A stretch of DNA of 38,380 bases from Paucilactobacillus nenjiangensis. Its GTDB lineage: Bacteria > Bacillota > Bacilli > Lactobacillales > Lactobacillaceae. Shown here in pieces: positions 33,574 through 38,380 of this stretch; positions within the stretch are counted from its first letter, which is position 1; every line of letters begins with the position of its first letter. The notes below the pieces were generated by a model, which had not been told where the DNA came from, ran no database searches, and worked only from the letters and a program-made list of their open reading frames with translations. Location: positions 1-38,380 of the forward strand of contig NZ_BJEB01000014.1 in the NCBI RefSeq assembly GCF_005405445.1. Reading direction: 5' to 3'. The position numbers and the translations under genes are program-made.

Positions 33574-33893
33574 AATTAAAATATTTGAAGAAGCAATGTG
33601 TTGTGCAACCGGTGTGTGGGCCTAGCGTAAATAAAATATTAGTTCAAACAACTGCGATTCAACGACATGTTAATGCGGATGGTAAGAACCTGATTATCCG
33701 TAGAAATCTCACTCAAAATCCAGATGCTTTTGCTCGTAATCATCAGATACAGGCGTTGCTAGAAAAATATGGGATTGCGATTTTACCCATAACCATAGTT
33801 GATGGGATAATTACTAAACAAGGTGGATATCCAACCTTCCAGGAATTTTCAAATTATTTACATCAAGATTTAAGTCGTGCACGCGTCCATTAA
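33566..33893 (+). pseudogene. arsD: Second arsD, frameshifted
   Basis: Starts MVKIKIFEEAMCCATGV at the ATG 33566-33568 with a GAGGT ribosome binding site, as ArsD should. At the short GT tract 33612-33618 two bases are missing relative to the expected GTGTGTGTGGG, so the frame hits TAG at 33623-33625. Downstream in the next frame the rest is intact: CGPSVNK, LPITIVDGIITKQGGYPTF. It lacks the C-terminal Cys pairs of the first ArsD. Loss by slippage in the repeat is likely; a sequencing error or programmed frameshift are alternatives. Confidence 0.82.
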
Positions 33894-33915
33894 CAAGTGT
33901 GGAGGAAATAAATAA

Positions 33916-35340
33916 GTGGCAAATAAAGCGGAAAAATTATTGATTATTGGTGGTAGTGATGCAGGGGTTTCAGCTGCCCTAAAAGCCAAAGAACTAAAAC
34001 CAGAACTCGAAGTTCAAGTTTTGTTGGCAGATGAATATCCCAATTTGTCAATTTGTGGTTTACCTTATGCAATCAGTTGTGAGGTAGCTAATTGGCGGTC
34101 ATTGGCTCATCGCGGTTTGAAAAAATTGACCGCGACCGGTGTCAAGTTTCAAATGAACATGATTGCAGAAAAAATTGACTCACAGCAACATGAAGTTGTG
34201 GTACATTCGCTTTCAGGTGAGTTAAAAGTATATCACTATAATCACTTGGTTGTGGCAACCGGGGCAAAACCCAAGCTATCGCATATTAAGGGTGTTGATC
34301 TATCACGAACACAACAGTCGCGCAAAGTCCATGTTCTGCACACAATGGCGGATTACTTTGCAATCGAAAAAAATCTAGCTACAAATGATACTCAAGAAGT
34401 GGCAATTGTTGGTTCGGGCTATATTGGGATTGAAATGGCAGAAGCCCTAAAAAAACGCCAATTAGATGTAACTATTTTTCAGCGCAGTACAGAAATACTT
34501 TCCACTGTAGATGCTGATTTAGGCCAAATTGTTCATCGAAAATTATCTATGAATTCAGTTAATGTTGTTACTGGCTTAACCGTTTCAGAAATAAACGAAA
34601 ACAATCGAAATGTGGAAGTTATTGGCTTAAATGAACGTCATAAGTCAGAAGCTTATAAGTTCGATTTAGTGTTAATTGTAGTTGGGGTGCAACCTAATGC
34701 CGAATTACTTATTAAGGCTGGAGCAACAACGGGAATTGCAGGTGCAATCAAGGTTGATCAATATATGCATACCTCATTACCTGATATATGGGCGGCTGGT
34801 GATTTAGTAGAAACAAAACACCATTTGCTAGGCAAAACGTATTTACCATTAGGTACAACTGCTCATAAACAGGGACGAACTGCAGGCTTTAATATTGCAG
34901 GTATTCAACGTGCCTTTAAAGGTAGTATCGGAACACAGGTTTTAAAAGTATTCGATTTAGTGGTTGCACGAGCTGGGTTATTAGCAAGTGAGGCAATACA
35001 TACAGGGTTCGATCCTCTAACGGTAACCACCGTTGTTGATGATCATAAGGCCTATTTCCCCGGCTCTCAAAAAATTAGAATCAGAATTACTGGTGATAAG
35101 AAAACTGGGCGGCTCTTAGGTGTACAGCTAATTGGTCATTATGGTAGTGAAGTGGCTAAACGTAGTGATATTTTTGCAACAGCAATTTTTAATGATATGA
35201 CTGTGGCTGAAATCAGCGATCTGGACTTATCCTATTCACCACCAGTCGGATCACCTTGGGATGCGGTCCAAATTGCAGCACAAAATTGGGAACAACAAAA
35301 CACAAAATATTTATTACCCTTAAATCGAAAACCTGTCTAA
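33916..35340 (+). CDS. FAD-dependent disulfide reductase (CoA-disulfide reductase-like)
   Basis: 474-residue flavoprotein of the pyridine nucleotide-disulfide oxidoreductase family, NADH oxidase/CoA-disulfide reductase branch. FAD motif LIIGGSDAGVSAAL (9-22), redox-active C47 in SICGLPYAIS, NAD(P) motif VGSGYIGIEMAEA (about 165), VVATGAKPK, IWAAGDLVE and a C-terminal dimerisation domain ending SPPVGSPWDAVQ. GTG start with GGAGG about eleven bases upstream. Last gene of the ars operon, followed by a strong terminator. It might regenerate thiols used in arsenic handling; inference from position. Confidence 0.88.
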   Translation: MANKAEKLLIIGGSDAGVSAALKAKELKPELEVQVLLADEYPNLSICGLPYAISCEVANWRSLAHRGLKKLTATGVKFQMNMIAEKIDSQQHEVVVHSLSGELKVYHYNHLVVATGAKPKLSHIKGVDLSRTQQSRKVHVLHTMADYFAIEKNLATNDTQEVAIVGSGYIGIEMAEALKKRQLDVTIFQRSTEILSTVDADLGQIVHRKLSMNSVNVVTGLTVSEINENNRNVEVIGLNERHKSEAYKFDLVLIVVGVQPNAELLIKAGATTGIAGAIKVDQYMHTSLPDIWAAGDLVETKHHLLGKTYLPLGTTAHKQGRTAGFNIAGIQRAFKGSIGTQVLKVFDLVVARAGLLASEAIHTGFDPLTVTTVVDDHKAYFPGSQKIRIRITGDKKTGRLLGVQLIGHYGSEVAKRSDIFATAIFNDMTVAEISDLDLSYSPPVGSPWDAVQIAAQNWEQQNTKYLLPLNRKPV

Positions 35341-35466
35341 TTGGAATGCAATATTTCAGTACGCTTTGCTTTTAATTGATTTTGAGTGATTTAAAAATTT
35401 GGACTGGAAAATGTTATTTGATTCTCAAAACAGTCGCAACAAAATAATCAAAGGGCTTGTTTAATT

Positions 35467-35508
35467 ATAGGGTAATTAACGATGTTATTTCGTTAATTAC
35501 CCTATTTT
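35467..35508 (+). terminator. Terminator of the ars operon
   Basis: Perfect 15-bp stem ATAGGGTAATTAACG / CGTTAATTACCCTAT with a 9-base loop and a T run. The remaining intergenic DNA (35341-35466, 35509-35622) shows no gene. Confidence 0.9.
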
Positions 35509-35622
35509 GAAAGAGCAACTACATTTTTCGGTATATCAATCAAACAAAATCTAAAAAATTTATCAATACGGTTTCATGTTTAATACTTGTTAAGTATTTG
35601 CTTGGTAAAAGGAGGAATCGTC

Positions 35623-36015
35623 ATGTCTGATCAAGATGTCAAACAAGCTTTTTCACACTACGCCAAGCTATCACTCGTAAACAAAACTCGCTCACTCTAT
35701 TCGCAAGAACAACACCAGGTTCCCCAAATGTCGTTGAATGAAGAAACAGTCGAGTATCCAATTGAGGAAAGACCACCGATTGTTAAGTTGCTTACAGCAG
35801 AACAGGCTGTCCATCTTGAAGAGTATTTTGTTAATGAACGCCTAATTATGTCAGTAGCCAGATTAACTGATTTACAAAAGAAGCTGCTTTATTATAAGTA
35901 CGTTGAGCAACTGTCAGATAAGGCAATCGGCCAAATCTTTCATGTTAGTAGCCAAGCGATTTCCAAACAACATCGCAAGGTGTTAAGCAAAATCGGCGCA
36001 AAATTCTACGACTAG
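35623..36015 (+). CDS. Sigma-70 region 4-like ICE regulator (Tn916 Orf7 type)
   Basis: 130-residue protein whose C-terminal 55 residues form a sigma region 4 helix-turn-helix (LTDLQKKLLYYKYVEQLSDK, then IGQIFHVSSQAISKQHRKVL). Length and position match the Orf7-type regulators of Tn916-like elements. ATG at 35623 has AGGAGG about seven bases upstream. In Tn916 such proteins drive conjugation genes after excision; those genes are absent here. Confidence 0.8.
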   Translation: MSDQDVKQAFSHYAKLSLVNKTRSLYSQEQHQVPQMSLNEETVEYPIEERPPIVKLLTAEQAVHLEEYFVNERLIMSVARLTDLQKKLLYYKYVEQLSDKAIGQIFHVSSQAISKQHRKVLSKIGAKFYD

Positions 36016-36050
36016 CTTAACTATAAGTATTCGATCTCCCCCCACACTCT

Positions 36051-36081
36051 CTAGAATTAGACGACCCAAATCTAACTCTAG
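36051..36081 (+). promoter_or_regulatory. Hairpin in front of the Orf8-like gene
   Basis: CTAGAATTAGA pairs with TCTAACTCTAG (one mismatch) over a 9-base loop and ends just before GGAGAG, the ribosome binding site. It could affect translation of the next gene. Confidence 0.4.
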
Positions 36082-36095
36082 GAGAGCGAACAGCG

Positions 36096-36293
36096 ATGAA
36101 TTATACCGAAACGATTTACGCCGCACAGCATGGTGATCCCCTTGCCATGGCACGGATATTGGAAGAATTTCAGCCACTAATTATTAGCATCACTTGTTGG
36201 GGTCAATTTAAATTTGACGAGGATCGTTATCAAATATTGAGTGAACATTTCATTCGCACCGTCTATAAATTTGATTTAGAGCGGTATTTATAG
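36096..36293 (+). CDS. Helix-turn-helix protein of Tn916 Orf8 type
   Basis: 65-residue protein with the short sigma-like helix-turn-helix form typical of Orf8 in Tn916-family elements (IYAAQHGDPLAMARILEEFQ, PLIISITCW, DEDRYQILSEHFIRTVYKFDL). It follows the Orf7-like gene, as in Tn916, and is closed by a terminator at 36304-36340. It probably helps control element gene expression. Confidence 0.72.
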   Translation: MNYTETIYAAQHGDPLAMARILEEFQPLIISITCWGQFKFDEDRYQILSEHFIRTVYKFDLERYL

Positions 36294-36303
36294 AACGACG
36301 AAG

Positions 36304-36340
36304 AAGCAAGTTAATCTTTTTTTGATTAATTTGCTTTTTT
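36304..36340 (+). terminator. Rho-independent terminator
   Basis: AAGCAAGTTAATC pairs with GATTAATTTGCTT (one G-T pair) across a T loop, followed by six T. Confidence 0.85.
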
Positions 36341-36403
36341 GGTTTCATCTTTTATTTTTATTTGTATGTATATAGTGAGCAGATAACATGAGCTGCGTGC
36401 CCT

Positions 36404-36640
36404 TTGACAATTGAATATTGCTACCCTAACTTTCTTACTTTTCTTGAACTGTTGATTGGTGGACGCCATGACCCAAGCGCGAGCGCCACCCACTTCTCAA
36501 TTATGATCTTTAACTAGTGATCGTACAATTTAAGTAGATAATGATACTTCCGCGAGGCTCCCACGTAAGCAGGAGAGGTGAAATTCCTATGTCCGTTAGT
36601 GACGGAACAGGGTAACAAGTTCTAATATTAACTAGAATCA
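36404..36640 (+). ncRNA. Candidate structured leader/ncRNA upstream of xis and int
   Basis: No coding frame, but several hairpins in a row: GGTGG-A-CGC with GCG-CCACC (36458-36490), AGGA/TCCT (36571-36588), TCCGT/ACGGA (36592-36606) and TTCTA/TAGAA (36620-36637). A TTGACA at 36404-36409 could be its -35. The base composition is less AT-rich than the surroundings. Conserved RNAs upstream of integrases are known in Lactobacillales (for example the Lacto-int motif), but I cannot confirm a match. Together with 36341-36403 and 36641-36701 this fills the 408-base gap before xis. Confidence 0.45.
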
Positions 36641-36701
36641 GTATTTTTCTTACGAGAGGAAGTGATGTTTTTCTTAACGCTGCAGCCAAAGCCCCTTTTA
36701 C

Positions 36702-37019
36702 TTGATTGGAGATGATATTATCGCTACTTCAGAGTTTACAATCGTTATTAGCGACCAACAACAAAATAAGCTGCGTTCAGAAATCTACCAACTAATTATG
36801 AGTGAAGTCAAAAAAGTACGTGAAGATGCAGCAATCGGTGCTCGTTATCTAAAGAAAAAGGATTTATGTGATTATTTACAAATTGCTAACAATACATTAG
36901 ATAATTGGATTGCTCAAGGCTTGCCGGTAATTATTGTTGGCGGTTGTGTTCGCTTTGATCGTCCAGCAGTTGATGACTGGTTAAAGAATAGAGCTGACGA
37001 ATTAAATCATTCGAGGTAA
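36702..37019 (+). CDS. Excisionase-like helix-turn-helix protein
   Basis: About 100 residues with a MerR-type/HTH_17 domain at the C-terminus (KKDLCDYLQIANNTLDNWI, QGLPVIIVGG, VRFDRPAVDDWL), as in excisionases next to tyrosine integrases. The start is uncertain: no in-frame ATG follows the TTGGAG at 36705-36710. The coordinate given uses the TTG at 36702. The expected start position, eight bases after GGAG, reads ATC (36719-36721 region), so an ATG may have mutated; this would read M-ATSEFT in relatives. It lies 64 bases before the integrase. Confidence 0.68.
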   Translation: MIGDDIIATSEFTIVISDQQQNKLRSEIYQLIMSEVKKVREDAAIGARYLKKKDLCDYLQIANNTLDNWIAQGLPVIIVGGCVRFDRPAVDDWLKNRADELNHSR

Positions 37020-37083
37020 AATGATTTCGAAGCCTTACGTTCGCTCTGATTAATTTCAATTAATTTTTTGGAGGAATGTAGTT

Positions 37084-38365
37084 ATGACTATTAGCAAAAC
37101 AAAATCAGGAAGTTATCTTGTAGAGGTGCAATACCCGAAAACGCTCAGACCCTTTTTTCGACAATAAACGCCGCTATAGGAAAACTCTGCCAAACTTCAA
37201 GGCCGCCAAGGTTCAAGAAGCGAATGTACTATTACAAATTGAACAAGTACGAAAGGATGATAGCCCCCGTTCATTACAAGTCAAAGGAGAAATGTCTTTC
37301 AGCGACTTTTACCACAATGTTTTCATGGATGTTTACGTTAAAGGTGCAACTGTTCGAACACACGTCGTACCAACCAGAGAAACTGTTGATTACCAAAAAT
37401 CACTTTTCAGACTTCATATCCTACCAATGTTTGGTAATTACTCGTTGAATTATTTAAATAATCACAAAGAAGTTATCATTAGCGAGCTAACGATGAAATC
37501 TGCCACTTTTAGCAATATTCGTAACATTAAGAGCTATACTCGACAAGTTTTTGAGCTTGCAGAAGCAATGGATTACATTGAATATAATCGTGTTGGTAAG
37601 GTATTAAACATGATAGCGTCTCCTTATCATGATCAGCTGAAAAGGCAACGTCAAGCGAAAGGAGAAGCACTCACGGCGCCAGAACTGCTAGATTGGCTCG
37701 AAGCACTAGAAGAAGACTATCAAGCTGGCAAAATCACATTAATGCAGCACTTACTTTTCTTACTGACCTTACATGTAGGTGACCGTAAAAGTGAAACTTA
37801 TGGTCTACAATGGCGCCACATCGATTTAAAAACTAATTCACTATTCATCATTCAGAGTCTTTCCAAATCTAAACAGCTCAAAGATACTAAAGGCCATAAG
37901 TTCACTCAACTAACTATTCCAGAAGAACTGGTTAGTGAGATTGCAGAATGGAAAGCGCAACAAGCTGAAGAGTTAGCGCAGATTGGAATTGAACAAACAT
38001 CTGAACAATTTGTATTCACGTATACCGATTTTCGTGGTCACATGAATGTTCCCTTACATTCTGACTACCTAAATTACCGAATCAAGTCGATCCATCATCG
38101 GCATCCAGAATTAGCTAAATTACACCCACACAAGTTGCGCCACACTTTTGGTACACTTGCCCGTGAAGGTGGTGCTTCCCTTGAGGATATCTCCGAAGCA
38201 CTCACCCATTCTGACTTAGCAACAACAAAGATCTACGTTAATACACCGGATATCATTTCCACCAAGGTGCACGAAATGTTCGTGAATCGTTTAAAAAAAG
38301 AGCGCACAAAAAACTCTCTGAGGATGTCGCTACGCTCCATTCCTCGTAACCATATCAAGAAATAA
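37084..38365 (+). pseudogene. int: Tyrosine integrase of the element, frameshifted near the N-terminus
   Basis: Starts at ATG 37084 with GGAGG nine bases before it (MTISKTKSGSYLVEVQYPK). An extra A in the A run at 37138-37141 shifts the frame and causes TAA at 37165-37167 after 27 codons. Removing one A gives YPKRSDPFFDNKRRYRKTLP and joins the rest, about 426 residues. The SAM-like core-binding domain and catalytic domain are intact: R in GDRKSETYGL, HKLRHTF, and LTHSDLATTKIYVNT with the nucleophile Tyr. An internal ATG at 37292 could give a 357-residue protein lacking the arm-binding domain, which would bind the ends poorly. Confidence 0.87.
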
Positions 38366-38380
38366 AACTGCCCTCAAGAT

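Larger units (their letters stand above)
11398..38380. mobile_element. Decayed Tn916-type integrative element with stacked copper and arsenic cargo
   Basis: Bounded on the left by a truncated TcpC-like gene that abuts the flavoenzyme pseudogene, and on the right by sigma-like, Orf8-like, xis-like and integrase genes in Tn916 order. The right attachment site lies beyond the window. All conjugation genes except two TcpC C-terminal remnants are missing, and the integrase is frameshifted, so the unit is probably immobile on its own. The left boundary is inferred from where TcpC similarity begins. Confidence 0.68.

Overview
The window looks like low-GC Firmicute DNA from the Lactobacillaceae. It carries an overlapping lacL/lacM heterodimeric beta-galactosidase, CcpA-type and CopY-type operators, strong AGGAGG ribosome binding sites, frequent TTG/GTG starts, and genes resembling those of lactobacilli and relatives. 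The species cannot be resolved by eye. It has two halves: a chromosomal-looking left part (about 1-11390) and a decayed integrative element loaded with copper and arsenic resistance (about 11398 to beyond 38380).

Left part. A fragment of a TMEM175-like gene lies at the edge, followed by lacLM under a cre site. Next is a metal/oxidative-stress group: a small hypothetical gene, a Dps-like ferritin, an HMA metal-binding protein and a P1B ATPase with an unusual CPG motif. The HMA-dps operon and the ATPase each have a perfect FNR-type box (TTGAT-N4-ATCAA) placed identically relative to the predicted -10, at about -41.5. They therefore look like one regulon under an FNR-like (FLP) activator. A ClC-family channel, 5-formyl-THF cyclo-ligase, a D-2-hydroxyacid dehydrogenase and an FMN-dependent nitronate monooxygenase/FabK-like gene killed by one stop codon complete this part.

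Element. Two diverged C-terminal remnants of a TcpC-type conjugation gene lie in the same orientation at 11.4-11.8 kb and 28.6-29.1 kb. Both end in the same hairpin and the same TGTATACATA, after which homology stops. Copper cargo follows the first and arsenic cargo the second. The right end has an Orf7-like sigma factor, an Orf8-like helix-turn-helix protein, a structured leader, an excisionase-like gene and a tyrosine integrase. This is the Tn916-type order, with cargo lying between orf13 and orf7-orf8-xis-int. Two elements, or two cargo acquisitions at one slot, appear to have been stacked, then lost their transfer genes and, by a frameshift, their integrase.

Copper cargo (11.9-28.4 kb). 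A plus-strand block encodes small envelope or cytoplasmic proteins (DUF2933-like, cupin-like, unknown, NusG-II-like). The rest is mainly minus strand. copY-copZ-copB-multicopper oxidase is controlled by a CopY box. Then come a two-component system, lgt, an Spx-like protein without its CxxC, two cupredoxins, copA and a 35-residue membrane peptide, with two more CopY boxes in front of the cupredoxins. lemA, a TPM-domain gene and gshF (glutathione synthesis) follow. Together these would bind, export, oxidise and buffer copper.

Arsenic cargo (29.2-35.3 kb). arsR-arsD, arsA, arsB, an unknown gene, a frameshifted second arsD and a CoA-disulfide-reductase-like flavoprotein are present, with three ArsR-type operators. 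No insertion sequences, rRNA, CRISPR array or tRNA were recognised.
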